Origin: Trichothecium roseum
Taxonomy: Eukaryota; Ascomycota; Sordariomycetes; Hypocreales
Assembly (NCBI GenBank): GCA_026184415.1
Contig: CM047947.1
Span: 1,736,001 to 1,800,000, forward strand
Reading direction: 5' to 3'
Length of the DNA stretch: 64,000 bases
Shown piece by piece: positions 40,595 to 53,008 of this stretch. Within the stretch, counting starts at the first letter, position 1. Every line of letters starts with the position of its first letter. The notes beneath the pieces are model-generated. The model was not told the origin of the DNA. It saw only the letters and a program-made list of their open reading frames with translations, and did not search any database. The position numbers and the translations under genes were made by a program.

Positions 40595-42928
40595 ATGGCT
40601 GCAGCGACAGAGATAGCCCGTCTGGGCTTCCAGCTCTTCCGTACGTCTCGGACGCAAAATGTCCCCCCTCCCCGGCACGAACCCTGAAAATGAGACCGGC
40701 TAACTGACGTATAAACACCATTTAGGCCGCGATGACGATGAGTCCGACCCCGAAGGTTCGTACGACCGCGACGGCACTCGAGGTGTCCATACGGGTCGAT
40801 TGAGTCGACTGGTTCGATTGGGAATGACGGGCTGACATGATATTGAATTATAGAGGGTGACTCCGCGCAAAAGGAGCTCTTCGCGGCATGGGCTCTCTTC
40901 ATTTCCATCATGCTGCTCATAGTAGCCTTCTTTACAAGCTATATGCTCCAGCAGAAAAAGGTCACTGCTGTCCATGAGACGGTCATATCCATCTTTGCCG
41001 GTGCGCTCTGCCTTTATACCCGTCACCATTATAATACCCTCTGACCCTTTCATAGGTATGACCGTTGGTCTCGTTCTCCTCGTGACGTCGGGCGACTCGA
41101 TTCGAAACCTCATCAGCTTCGACTACCAGATCTTTTTCAATCTGCTACTACCGCCGATTATCCTCGCCTCGGGATATGAGTTGCACCAGGCAAACTTCTT
41201 CAAGAACATAGGAGTAATCTTGACTTTTGCCTTTGTCGGCACCTTTTTCTCTGCTGTTGTCATTGGTCTCATTCTATGGCTATTTACGCTCATCCCTGGG
41301 TCCCTCGACATGACCTTTGTTGACGCCATCTCCGTCGGTGCCACACTTTCCGCCACCGATCCCGTAACCATCCTCGCCATCTTTAATACCTACAAGGTCG
41401 ACCCCAAGCTCTACACCATCATCTTCGGCGAGTCCATCCTGAACGACGCCATTGCCATTGTTATCTTCGAAACGGCGCAAAAGTATAAGAGTGGCGAAGC
41501 CGGCAGCTACGGCTTGCTTAGTTTCTTCGAGGGTGTGGGCATCTTTTTGATCATCTTCTTCGGGAGTCTGCTCATAGGAGTGGTCGTGGGCGTGGCTACT
41601 GCACTACTTCTCAAGTTTACTTACGTCAGGAGGTTCCCCAAGATCGAAAGCTGTCTTATTGTTCTCATCGCCTACGCCACCTACTTCTTCTCCCATGGCA
41701 TCCATCTCTCTGGTAAGTTATAACTGGATACTCTTTGATCCAAACCACCCTCTAACTTGCCTCAGGTATCGTATCGTTGCTTTTCTGCGGCATCACACTC
41801 AAGCATTATGCCTACTTTAACATGTCGCGCCGCACCCAACTTACCACAAAGTTCATCTTCCAAATCATCTCTCAGCTTTCAGAGAACTTCATCTTCATTT
41901 ACCTGGGCCTGGCCCTTTTCACAGACAATGCCTTGCAGTTCCAGCCACCCCTGATCATTGTAACCATTTGCGCTGTGTGTGCAGCCCGTTGGGTCGCCGT
42001 CTTCCCGTTGTCAAAGGCTATCAACTGGTTCTTCCGCTACCGTGCCCGCCGTCGTGGACAGGAAGTTGGCGATGAGCTTCCTTACAACTACCAGGCAATG
42101 CTCTTCTGGGCTGGCCTCCGTGGCGCTGTCGGTGTTGCCCTGGCCGCGCTTCTCACCGGCGAGAACTCATTCGCCCTACGTGCAACAGTGCTAGTGGTTG
42201 TCGTGCTGACCGTCATCATATTTGGTGGCACCACGGCTCGTATGCTAGAGATCCTCGGTATCCGCACAGGTGTTGTAGAGGAGATCGACAGTGACGACGA
42301 GTTTGATATTGAGTCCTTCGGCGGGGGTAGTAGCGGCCTACAAATTAAGCGCTCCGGGGCAGGCATAGGCTTCAACCCCCGCCGCAATGGCACCGTTCCT
42401 CTGAGTAACCTCGACGTTGACCAGTCGCACATCTCAGGGGCAGCCTATGTCTCGGGCAACTCAACTCCCCATACCCACGGCGCCCGAGGTACCAGCCTGA
42501 GCAGGAAAAACTCAGTGCGTAACGACTCGGAGAGGGACCTGCTCACGCGCGGGGCATCCCAGGCGGGCGGGGATGACTCTGATTTCGGCAGCGACATTGA
42601 CGTCTCGGACCTCCCTCCGCCGGCGCGCCGCTCCCCGATGCCCCGGCGTCCCAGCCCCGGCGGCTTCAGCTCAGCCCAGGCGGACGCGACGGGCAGCGCC
42701 TTCATGACGCCCTCGTCGTCGGAGCCCTCGCAGCCCTTTACGGCTACGGGAGCCATCCGGCAGCTCTGGCAGGCCGAGGACCCCGCCGGCCTGTTCAGGC
42801 AGCTCGACGAGGACTTTATCAAGCCGAAGCTGCTGCTGCACGGGGATCAGGGGAGGCATTATCACGGCGGAGGCGGGGGCGGGAGCGGGAGCGGGAGCGG
42901 GAGCGGGAGCGGAGGGCAAGGGAGTTAG
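40595..42928 (+). CDS. NHX1: Endosomal/vacuolar Na+(K+)/H+ exchanger, NHE/CPA1 family (Nhx1-like)
   Basis: Five exons: 40595-40640, 40726-40755, 40854-41000, 41056-41712 and 41766-42928; 680 aa. Exon 2 is only 30 nt. All joins keep frame: LFRRDDDESDPEEGDSAQK at the head, then IFAGMTVGLVLL and HLSGIVSLLFCG. The exchanger moves Na+ or K+ into late endosomes/vacuoles against protons, setting luminal pH and salt tolerance. The amiloride-site segment FFNLLLPPIILASG, the ATLSATDPVT block, FGESILNDAIAIV with the ion-binding Asn-Asp, and GLRGAVGVALA are all present among 10-12 TM segments. The C-terminal 230 residues are cytosolic, Ser/Pro-rich, ending in a Gly-Ser repeat. Assignment to the endosomal Nhx1 group rests on this set and length. 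Confidence 0.93.
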
Positions 42929-43981
42929 ACGGTTGGTATAAATAGATCCAGATATATATCTTATGTATTGCTTATTATTATTATCTATCTGTCTGATTGT
43001 TTCTTTTTTTTTCTCGTTTTTTTCCCCTCCTTTTCCTTCTTTTTCTTCTTATTCTTTCGGGTTTTGGACTGCATGAAATCATCATCAATAGCCTCCCTCC
43101 ATTTCTCCGTAAAACGTTCCCCTGCCTGCGACCCAGCTTACGGAACGGAGCGGAACCGAATCACTGAGTGGGAAAGGGGAAATGAGAAAAGAAAAAGAAG
43201 AAAAAACTTTGTACCGAGCATGAATTGTACTTTTTGGTTCACGCCGTGTACTTGGGAGTGTAAGCGAGCTGGCGTCCCAACTTGGAGAGAGAGAGAGAGA
43301 GAGAGGTGGATAGAGAGAAAATAGAAAAGAAAAGGAGCAAGATACGTTGAAGGCGTTTTACCAACTGTGTGGGAGGGTGGCTTAGAGTGTTATTATTGTA
43401 TATACGTCGTCGTGGAGGTTTTCTTCTTCTTCTTCTTCTTCTTCTTCGTCTTCGTCTCCTTCTTCTCAGCGCTCATTTCATTTAACCCTTTGTCATGCCA
43501 ATGCCATCCCATGCCATGCGCTTTCCCTCGCTTTCCCCCCTCCCCCTCCCCACCTTATGAAGAAGGGGTTTTTTCCTCCAATTTCTACGCCTTTAAAAAA
43601 ACAAAAATGTCAAAAAGTCCTGCTATTCATCCAGAAAACAAAAACGGGGAGGGTTGTGGCTGGTGATTGTGATTGTGGTTGTGATTGTGCGGAGGCGGGG
43701 GAAACAGGGAGGCGTGGAAGGCAGTATCTTTTTATTCCACTGGCCTTCACGTCTCAGACCATGGTCGTGGCTTCTCTCCTTTTTTTTTAAAAAAAAATTT
43801 AAAAATTAAAGAGGCGTCACACGTAGAGGCCGGGAACCGTGTCAAGGTCCAAGGATAGGCATGGTACGCCTTCTGTGTGAAACTCGTACATCATAGTATT
43901 ATTGCCCTTTCTTGAAACGTGTTTGTGTGTGTGTGTGTGTGTTTGTGAAAAGTGTGAGGTGTTTGGTGTATGGAAGGCCAA
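42929..43981. other. Convergent flank between NHX1 and EAF1
   Basis: 1053 bp. Rich in simple sequence: TTTC-rich tract about 42998-43060, GA repeat about 43282-43303, TTC repeat about 43424-43446, poly-A/T around 43779-43808 and a GT microsatellite about 43921-43942. No gene. Confidence 0.6.
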
Positions 43982-46900
43982 TTACTGCGCGGGCGTGGGC
44001 GTGGGCGTCGCCGCATCGCTGGATTGGCGAGTGGGCGTAGGCTGAGCAGGGCTGGGCGCGGGAGGGGAGACAGAAAGTCCAGCCTGCGACTGTTGAGGCG
44101 GCGGTGGTTGTTGCTGATGTTGCTGGATTGGTTGACCCTGTTGCGCTGGCTGTTGCTGACCCGGTTGGCCCTGTTGGCCTTGCTGACTCTGCTGAGCATG
44201 CTGCTGCTGAGCATGCTGCTGCTGCTGCTGATGTTGTGGCAGCTGATGTGGCTGCTGATGCTGATGCTGATGCTGATGCTGCTGCACCTGATGCTGATTC
44301 GGCTGGTGGTTCGGCTGGTGATGACCTTGCTGGGCAGCTTGCTGTTGCTGCTGTTGCTGCTGGGCTCTAAGCAAGGCGGCGTATTGGTGAGGACTCGTAG
44401 TGATACCATTAGGCAAGCCGGCAGACCCGCCAGCAGCAGCACTCATGGCCGTCTGCCTATGAGCAGCCATGATGCGAGCAATGTGCTCAGTGGCCATCTG
44501 CCGTGCAGCCTCGGGCGTCAGGTTAGGATTCTTACCCCTGAATTGGGTCTCAAGCTGGTTGATGCGCGCATTGATCTCGGCGGGTAGCTGAGAGTTGTTG
44601 CGCGGTCCAGGGGAACCCGCAGGCATGTGGAGTCCGTTGATTGGAGGGCTACCGTGGCCATTCTGCTGGGCGTTGGCGTTGAACTGGGCCATGATCGCTT
44701 GAGCGTTGTTCATGTAGTTTTGCTGAGTGTAGTTATTGGCCATGCCGTTGGGCATGTTGGGCGGGGAGTTGTGCTGACTTGGCGGCCGGGGGGTACCAGC
44801 GTTGCTATGCGGTTGCTGCTGAGCATGCTGCCCATGTTGCTGGTGCCCTTGCTGCTGCTGCTGCTGCAGGTGTTGTTGTGGCTGGTGATGCTGAGCTTGC
44901 TGCATCTGCACAGCCACACGCTGCTGCTCCGACACTCTTTGCGCGCGCATCATCATATTTGGGTCAGCTGGCTGCTGATGACCTGGCATGGCCATGCGAT
45001 GTTGACCTTGCATGCCCTGCATTTGCGCCTGGGGGGCGTTGCCATTCATCTGTGGCGCCACCAGGCTGCCATTCATCTGAGCCGGAATAGCTGGTCCGCC
45101 CATACCATTGGGTGCTTGCATGGACATTTGACGACGACCTTGAGCCGCAGCAACGGCCGCCGGATTTTGTCCGTTCATGCGCTGCGCGGGATTCGTTTGC
45201 CCGGCACCGGTTGCAAGCTGCTGGCCGTTGGCACCCTGTGTTCCCGGCGTGCCAGCTATTTGCCCATTCTGGCCCTGTCGAGCTTGTACGGTTGCACGTC
45301 GCTGAGCTTCCTGCCTCTTGGCATACTCAGCCATACGCTGTGCCACGGCTTGATCGCGTTCATGGCGCAACTGGCTGTAGTCGCTCGGCGTCTTATTCGG
45401 CTTTGCCATGGGCTCAGCGGGTTTCCGGTTCGCGGCATTCTGAGATGCTTGATGCTGTTGCTTTTGCAACGCTGTCTCACGTTTCTTAGCAAGCTTCCTC
45501 ATGGCATCAAGGATCATGAGATGTTTCTGATTGCGCCTCCTTTCCACCCGAATGGGTGTTGATTGCCTCCTCTTAATCGGCATGACTGCAGCGTTCCCGT
45601 TCCCGCTCGCCGCCGCCGCTTGTTGAGCAGCTTGGATGTTGTGCTGCTGAATGATCCTCTGCGCATTATCGATGCGTCCCATGTACATCTTAAAGTATTG
45701 GGTCTTACCCATGTCAGCAGGTAGGCCCTCCAGAGCGATCCACCGTTCGAAACACTCCCAAGGAGTCCGCCTCTCAGCACCAGAAGAGTAAATTGACTTT
45801 GATCTCAATATGCTCGATATCAGAGGCCAGTTGTACGAGTATTCCCGAACCAAGCTACGAAGCTCGTCGTCCTCGGGCTGTGTCCATTGCGAGGGGTTTC
45901 GATTCTCGAAGAAACTCTGCAGGGGCATTGAATGGTCTGTCGGAGGGCGGAACTGGTGCCCAGCGTGCAGACGGTCGCGAATATGCTTCAATTCCGGGTT
46001 GAACAAGGCACAATCTGTACTTTGGGGTGATAGCTTCATCATCTTCGCAGGTCGCTCACTGACAAAGGCATCCTCATCATCTGACTCTTCGTTCCCGAAT
46101 TCAAAGCGGCTGCGTTTCTTGGGCGGCTTGTCGGTTTTCAGCCTCATCTGGCCCTCAACGTACTTGTTCAGGGGCAGCGCTGGCCGTTTCCATGACGCAT
46201 CTGGGTCGCACTCCTGGGTGGCGAAATCATACACAGGTATCTGGAGCGGAGCACCATACATGGGTAGCTCCTCGAGCAACTTGTCAGAGGCGGCTGTCTT
46301 TGCAAGGCCAAACACCACATCATCTTCCTGCAGAGCGAATATCGTTGAAGGGGAAATGGTTTCGCACAGGACGTCGGCAAGCTCGTCATCATTCGTCGGT
46401 GATGCAGCATCTCCAGGCAACAATTCAGGAGTTGGCTGGTTATCATGATCGTTGGTAATAAGCTGTGTCGTCAGGGGTTTAGGAGGGATCCGTGCCTTGA
46501 CCTGCATGAGTTCCCTCTCTTCTGGGGACGCCTCATGCCATTCCAAGCATGCTTGAGCCAGCATACTGGCGACACTCCGCTTCCACTTGCGCTCCTGGCG
46601 GAAATCCGTCCTCATCCACTTCATCTCTTGAAGAACCACATCCCACTGAGCTGGTGGCCTATTGGGTTCCTGGCAACGCTTTGGTTGCCTGAGAGACCAC
46701 TTATCTGTATTCTGTAGGTGATAGACTCGTCGCAAAACCTTGCAGGCTTGGTGATCCTGGATAGCCAGTGCGGCATCAGATGTTGTTACCGTCTTGTTGG
46801 CATGGTATAGCATCTTCTCCAGCGGCTGCATCCAGCTGGAGCTATTGGCAAAACCTTGAATGAACAGTGGTGTATAGTAATCATCCGAGAGAAGTTTGTT

Positions 46901-48840
46901 CTTAGGGCTGACACTTGGGATGACAGCCATTTCGTCGTTCTTTGACGCCTGTTTGCCGAACACAACCACAGGCTTTCCTTGCTTGGGCTGATACTTGCGG
47001 AGAGCTTGTCGCGGGCGACTAGCTGTTGGAGTTTGCGGGGCTGAGGCCGTAGGGGTGAGCTGAGCATCTAAAGCTCGATTAATGGATGACTCTGAAAACT
47101 TCCGCGAATGGCCGCCAACAATTTCATCCACAGATTTGGGACGCATCGCTCCGGAGGATACACGAGTAACAGCCCGCTCCGAGACCACCTTTGGTTCTTG
47201 GGAAATCTTGGCAGGGGGTGGTGTGGGCGCAGATGCTTCTTCCACGTTAGGTTCCTGAGCGGCTGGAACTCTATTTGCGGGCTGGGCTGTCTCATCCTTG
47301 ACCACGTGCATAGACTCTTCTTCCTGACTATCCGGGATTTTGGCTACCGGAGTTTCAGTTGCATGCTGCTCACCAGCATCTGGGCGTTCAGAAGGATAGT
47401 CTGTACGAGGTGTGACCTTCTCAGGGGAAGGTTCGGACGGCGATGCTGCTGTCTCAGTTACCGATTCCTTCTCCGCTGACGCCTTGGCTTCAGTAGACTG
47501 GATCGACTCCTGCAATAGTTGGTCCTCAGGAGATATCCCCATCTTCGACTGATCCTGAGCACTTGAATCCTCTTCCCTATCCTCAAGCTTCTCTTCCTGT
47601 TCGTGCCCCCTTTCTGGCCTGACTTCAACCTCCTCTCTGGCCTCATTTCCGACCTCTCCCTTAACCTTCTCTTGAGTCTCACATCTGGCCTCCTCCTCCC
47701 CTTCTTCATCTTTTTCTGGCTCGTCCGTCTCCATGTAACTCGTACCATCATGATCCGGGCTCGTATCTGTGGATGCATCGTGAATAGCAGGAGTGGCTGC
47801 GCTAGGAGCTGTGGACCCTGGAGAAGAAAGTGCATCGGGAACTCTGGCGGCGTCCGTCACAGGTTTCAGCGGCGTAAGGTTGACATCGGGCAAAGTGGCC
47901 GGCGCAGGGTCAGCTCCAGCTTTGGCCTGTTCAGGGGCAGATGCATCCTTCATGACCACATCCGCCTCAGAAGGTGATCCTTTGGTGCCGGGCGGGAACG
48001 AAACTTGCGTCTGACGCCGTTGCGCCGGCTGCGCATGCGCTGAAGCATCGGTAACCGCATCTTCGTTCGCTGGCGCAGGTTGTTCAGGTGCTGGATTGAC
48101 TTTTCCGATCGGGGCGTCTTCTTGAGGTTTTGCAACGGGTGTCGACGAGGCAGGCGACGAAGCCTGTGTTTGAGGTGGCGTCGGTTTCTGCTGTGATACG
48201 TCTACGCAAGGTCGAGCTGGTGCTGGCACAGGAGTTGCAGGCTTTGAAGCTACCGCAGGTTCGACGGACTGTGGTAAGTTTGGAGTCGGCGGCACGATAC
48301 GCTCTGGGGGAGGGGCGGGCGTCTGAGCTATAGGCTGTGGTTTCCGTGTTGCAGCATCATCGTATTTACCAAACGACCGCTTCAATGCATCGATAGGATA
48401 GGGTACTTTTGCCGGAATCAAGTCGACCTGTAACTTTTTACCCCTACAAGACGGTGTTAGTGGTTAAAGATCAGCGGCAGCATAGCGTAACGCGCCGATG
48501 ACGCCTTGAAAGAAATTCCAATCAATTCCGGGGACATACTGGGAAACATCATTTGCTTGCAAGAAGATGGCCTCGGTCGCGTTGGCGGTTGTCGCGTCGG
48601 GTTTGTTGAGGCCGTCGCCGGGAAGGGTCTCCAGCAACGTCGCGACCGACAGCAGCTCGCGGAGCTTCCTCTTATGCCTCAGCACAATTGCACTGCAGCC
48701 AGTTAGCACGACAAAAATCACATTACGAGAACCGCGGAATTTTTCTCTATCGCATAGAGGATGCGGGATGGTACTTACTGGCTTTCGTTGAGCTTGCTAT
48801 GAAGTAGCCTCGACAGATCGATGCCTCCGACCTCAGTCAT
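43982..48840 (-). CDS. EAF1: NuA4 acetyltransferase scaffold Eaf1/Vid21 (HSA + SANT)
   Basis: Three exons on the minus strand: 48779-48840, 48540-48692 and 43982-48443; 1558 aa. The long third exon begins in-frame with a TTG, so upstream exons are needed; the joins SH-AIVLRHKRKLRELLSVA and NDVSQ-GKKLQVDLIPAKV keep frame, with good CTAAC branch sites. Eaf1 is the platform that assembles the NuA4 histone H4/H2A acetyltransferase in the nucleus. The HSA domain lies near residues 659-712 (QWDVVLQEMKWMRTDFRQERKWKR) and the SANT/Myb domain near 918-980 (WTQPEDDELRSLVREYSYNWPLI through CFERWIALEGLP). N-terminal 550 residues are disordered Pro/Glu/Ala-rich; the C-terminal 400 are Gln/Asn/Met-rich with poly-Gln near 1436-1520, typical of this family. 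Confidence 0.93.
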
Positions 48841-51169
48841 AGCATCGACGGCGGCGACATCCGTCTTCGAATTTTTGGTTCGAAGCGGATGGGCAAAATC
48901 GGTTTGCAAATCCCCTTTGCTTCGTCGCTCACACGGGGAAATGCTCACGGCGATGAAAAAGGGTGGCGTTGTGCCTTTTTTAGATGAATTGAAATGTCGT
49001 CTTGAACCTCTTTTTTGCCCTCTCGCGGAGGCTTTTCGTCGGGCACTGAAATGTCAAATTTTCGGGGGTGCGGAGGGTCTCGGTTTCACAGGCGTGCAGG
49101 CGCTGGGAGCATAATTGCAATGATTGCACTGGACACTTTTTTCTTGCTTGCCAGCCTGTAGGTAGTACTTGGGTAGGTACTGTCTGAAGGAGGGGGGTCA
49201 GGGAAAGAAGGAAAAAAACAGCAGTTTGTAGGGTTTATGCCGCTTTTGGTCCTAGAGGTGGTGTGAGGTCGAGTGTCATTTGCTGGAGAAGGGGTTGATG
49301 GGGACGAAAAAAAGCAAGGGAAAGTGGTGCCAATTAACTTTCACACTGTATGTTGGGGAGGTTGGTGTACACTGGTAATCCTAGGCCGGGATCAGGTTGG
49401 CGGTTGTCCAGGCGGCACGTAGCGCTAAAACCAGTAGCCAAGGCCTGGCATCACTGTGTCATCACTTTCTTGACAACACAGTGTTATGGGTATGTTCTGT
49501 CACCTCCTTTTTCTGTTCAATCCATACTCATGCATTGCATCGCACACCGCACAATTGTTGTCCAGGTTTTAGACCTTTTGAGTATTCCGCAGTATCTATA
49601 TATTAAAAAACGTAGGAAAAAAAACTAAGTACTCCGTACTGGATCCAAAAACCGGTTATTGCGGTAACGCATGTCAGAATTTAACCATCTAGAATTATCT
49701 ATTCCAAACGTGTTTGGCTACGTACTGTCTTCGAACGGAGTGCAGAGAAGCGTCATTAGCCAAGCCAGCGAAGCAGCCACGGCGAGCCAAGCATTTTCTA
49801 GTGAGAGCGCCGCCCGAAGGCAAAAAAGAAAAAAGAAAGGGAAAAAACTTCCAGCTATTGGCGGCGCCACACATCATCAGCCACGTTCCCGGCTTACCAG
49901 CCACGAGCAAACTTGTGCACCAATAAATGAACTGCCCGCATTCTCCCCTCAATGAGACGCTCAAGGTGTCCCATCAGGAGCCAATGCCGAGGGATGAAAA
50001 TTTTACTTGCAAGTAAAGAGAATAAAATAAAATAAAATAACTCGAGTCCCAGGACATGCTGCGAATCACAGTATGCTTCCCTGTCTATAGCATATCTTTG
50101 AGATGATTTTTTGTACCACGGATATCTTGGGTATACGCTTTGTTTGCACTCGCTGATTATTCTTGTCGGCAACACTTTTCAGACAGTGCTTCAGGCTATG
50201 GACAATGACGGCGCATCCCAGGATTTTCCTCATGTTTGAAGCGAGGTGAATTAATATATACGAAGTATACTTGATTCGATCAACGCCGGTCTTCAATAGC
50301 TCGTCTCGGTGACCTACCCTTTGGGCCTGTCAAGAGAAGCAGACTTCCTCAGCGGAATTTGAAAAATGAAGGCCACGAAGTAGGGTGGCATTTCCATGGG
50401 ACATACGGAAACAAAGAAGACAAACTTAAATCAGTAAATTTCAAGAAAATAGACTACATCTAATTCTAAGTATGGCGGGTATCATCACATATTTTCGACA
50501 TTGGCAGAACGTACATCCAGTAGCGAGCACTCCAAGGACAGGGAGGCATCGAGACCAGGACCAAAATAAACAAGCAAAGGACTACTCGTGTTATTCTTTT
50601 ATTTTCTCTTGCTTCTTTCTTTCTTTCTCTTAATGGTGAATGTGAAGCTAGTATTGATCTATCGAGCTCTCACTGCCACCTTCTTCAACACACCACCACG
50701 ACTACCAACTAACATTCAGACTTGAAAAATATCATCATCGCGGGGGGGGTCAAAAGCCCTTGTGATAAACCAACCCCGTAAAAAATAAAAATAAGAATAA
50801 AAACCACTACAAATCCATCCATATATCATTTCCCCCTATTTGCCATGCCATTTTCTTCTTCGTCATGCTGCCATCATTTGATAAATATCTTGGTTAGCAG
50901 TTACGTCATGTTTTGCCAACGTCATCGCCACCGTCCAACTTGGTGGTTTAGTACTACTAGTTCCCCTTCCTCGCCTCTATCAAGCACAAATAAGTATTGA
51001 GAACAACGAACCGGGAACCTTTGTTTATTTTATTCTACACCCAAAAGTAATTTCCTACATACATCTCCTATACAAATCTATCTTTTGCGCCTATATCCTT
51101 GAGAAAGGAAATAGGAACACGCAAACACGGAAACGCCACACACAAATAAGCACAAAAAAAACCACCAAA
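48841..51169. other. Divergent intergenic region, 2.3 kb, no gene recognised
   Basis: Between EAF1 and the Pro/His-rich gene. One motif copy (TACTCCGTAC) at about 49630-49639, AAAAT repeats near 50025-50040, and CA/pyrimidine-rich sequence before the downstream start. A 94-codon ORF at 49671 has no recognisable domain. Confidence 0.5.
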
Positions 51170-51997
51170 ATGACCCGTCTAATGGACGACGTCAAGTCCG
51201 GCCTTAAAGGCATCCGCGGCGCCGGAGAAGTCATCCGCGGCGAAGCCCTCGAAGCCACGGACCGCGCCTTCGAGCGGGACCCGCACCACCCGGCCGTCGC
51301 CGCATCGACCGCCGAGAACCGCGGCGTCTCAGATCAAGGGCGGCGCGACGTCAAGGGCATGGACGAGATGTTTGCCAAAAGGGAATGGGAGAAGAAGGGG
51401 GTGCCCAGAGAAGCACAGGCCCAGGCGCCAGTGCCCACGACGGCGGCGGCAACACACCCTCCCCCTCACCAGACTACGCACACGACAGCCCCCCAAGGAG
51501 AGAATCTGACGGGTAGTACTTACGCCGGAGCGGAGGGTATCGGCCATCATCACGGTGGTGGTGGCGGCGCATACGAGCCCGGAGTTGCACACGGACACGC
51601 CGATACCAGGCAAGCGCAGGCTCCGATGCCCACAACGGGAACACATCCTCCTCCTCCACCCCCTCACCAAACCACCCACACCACAGCTCCCGGGAGAGAG
51701 AATCTGGTGGGCGCACACCCCAGAGCGGAGGGTCTCGGCCACAATCATGGCGGCGGCAGCGGCGTAGTACCGCCAGACCACACCCAAGCCAGAGAAGGTT
51801 TACATGCTCCCACTGGCGGCGCCCCAGCATACGACGTCAACGCGCCCCCGCCACCTCTCCCCGAAAGACACCCCGAGCCCGGCTTGACTACCCACGGCGA
51901 GCCACTTCATCACAACACTGGCACCACCACCGGACCAACCGGCGGGCTATCTCAGGATCCCGCGGCGAATCCTCCCTCTCAGCCACGCTACGCATAG
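51170..51997 (+). CDS. Pro/His/Gly-rich protein of unknown function with internal duplication
   Basis: Single exon, 275 aa; not recognised as a named family. Residues 1-80 are charged and weakly helical (VKSGLKGIRGAGEVIRGEALEATDRAFERD), reminiscent of small fungal stress-associated proteins; this resemblance is by impression only. Then comes a direct duplication: APVPTTAAATHPPPHQTTHT followed by AGAEGIGHHHGGGGG, repeated about 60 residues later as APMPTTGTHPPPPPPHQTTH and RAEGLGHNHGGGSG. The tail is Pro/Thr/Gly-rich. No signal peptide or TM segment, so probably cytosolic and disordered, perhaps metal-binding through the HHH/HNH clusters. Real-gene support: a clean ATG after an A/C-rich leader, no stops in a GC-rich frame and repeat conservation at the protein level. 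The flanks give no hint of role. Confidence 0.72.
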   Translation: MTRLMDDVKSGLKGIRGAGEVIRGEALEATDRAFERDPHHPAVAASTAENRGVSDQGRRDVKGMDEMFAKREWEKKGVPREAQAQAPVPTTAAATHPPPHQTTHTTAPQGENLTGSTYAGAEGIGHHHGGGGGAYEPGVAHGHADTRQAQAPMPTTGTHPPPPPPHQTTHTTAPGRENLVGAHPRAEGLGHNHGGGSGVVPPDHTQAREGLHAPTGGAPAYDVNAPPPPLPERHPEPGLTTHGEPLHHNTGTTTGPTGGLSQDPAANPPSQPRYA

Positions 51998-53008
51998 GTG
52001 CACGAATAACATCCCGATTGTGGAAAAAAAACTAAATAAAAAAATAAGGAATATGGATAGGTCGTAGGGATAGTCACCAAGTCAAGCCTACCTACCAGTC
52101 ATGCAACAATCTCCCCGCCATCCCATCTCGAGACGTTGGAAAGGGAAGAGGGCAAACACGCAAGACAATGGCGTCAGCTGCGCGCGTTGGGTCTTCTCAA
52201 ACACTCGATAACCCGGGAAAGGCAACAAAAGAAAACTTCAAAGGAAAGGGGCAAGATCAAGAGTCAAATTATATGATCGCCTCAAGACAGGTCCTTGAAA
52301 TTTAGGTTGCCCAAAGGTTGACTACGACTCATATGTTCACCTAGTACTATATTCTGTAGCCATTTACGATGAAAATAAAAACGACTTAATGATCAATCAT
52401 AACACGTTACACCTATTGTCTAAATCGTCACTCCGAGTGATAGTTCGCACGCGCGTGCGAACCGGATCTGTTCGCTAAGCAAGTTTTCTAGCAATGAGAA
52501 ATTTGCGAACACACCTACGGACCATATCAAATAATATGACAATTCGTAAACGGGACAATGTATCTCCCAACATACATCGGCAAGCTGGAGTAACATGTCT
52601 GTTCTCGACCCAGTTTGAACCCGAAACACGTGTAGATTCCTATCACGACAGGCAGCTATGAAGTACAATCAATAGACGTTCTTTGTAGGTAGTATATTAC
52701 TACTGGCATTGAGCAACTTCATGCAATACGTACACATTCCTCAAGGTGCAAACGTTGTACTCCATATTCATCCTCTCAATAAAATTCGTAGACTTAATTA
52801 TGAATCAATGCTTCGATTCGCTACCTAATCCCCAATCCATAGCCAACTCACAAGTGGTATCAATATAAACAAAATGTGTTTCCTCCATGCTAATTCGAGA
52901 ATTCATTTTACATGTCCAAACATAGAAAAAGTTATATGCCTCAAAAAGGCATTACGTTAAAATGGCATGATTTGTTTCCTGGTGCAAATGTCTCGCTTCA
53001 TCCGACAT
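51998..53008. other. Convergent intergenic region, 1 kb
   Basis: AT-rich (about 52280-52960) with no gene recognised. A 9-bp self-complementary-like GCACGCGCGTGC stretch at about 52447-52458 is a perfect 12-bp palindrome. Confidence 0.5.

Noticed and set aside
49671..49955. 94-codon ORF upstream of EAF1
   Set aside because: ATG-started but no domain, no coding bias seen, and AT-rich flanks; insufficient support.
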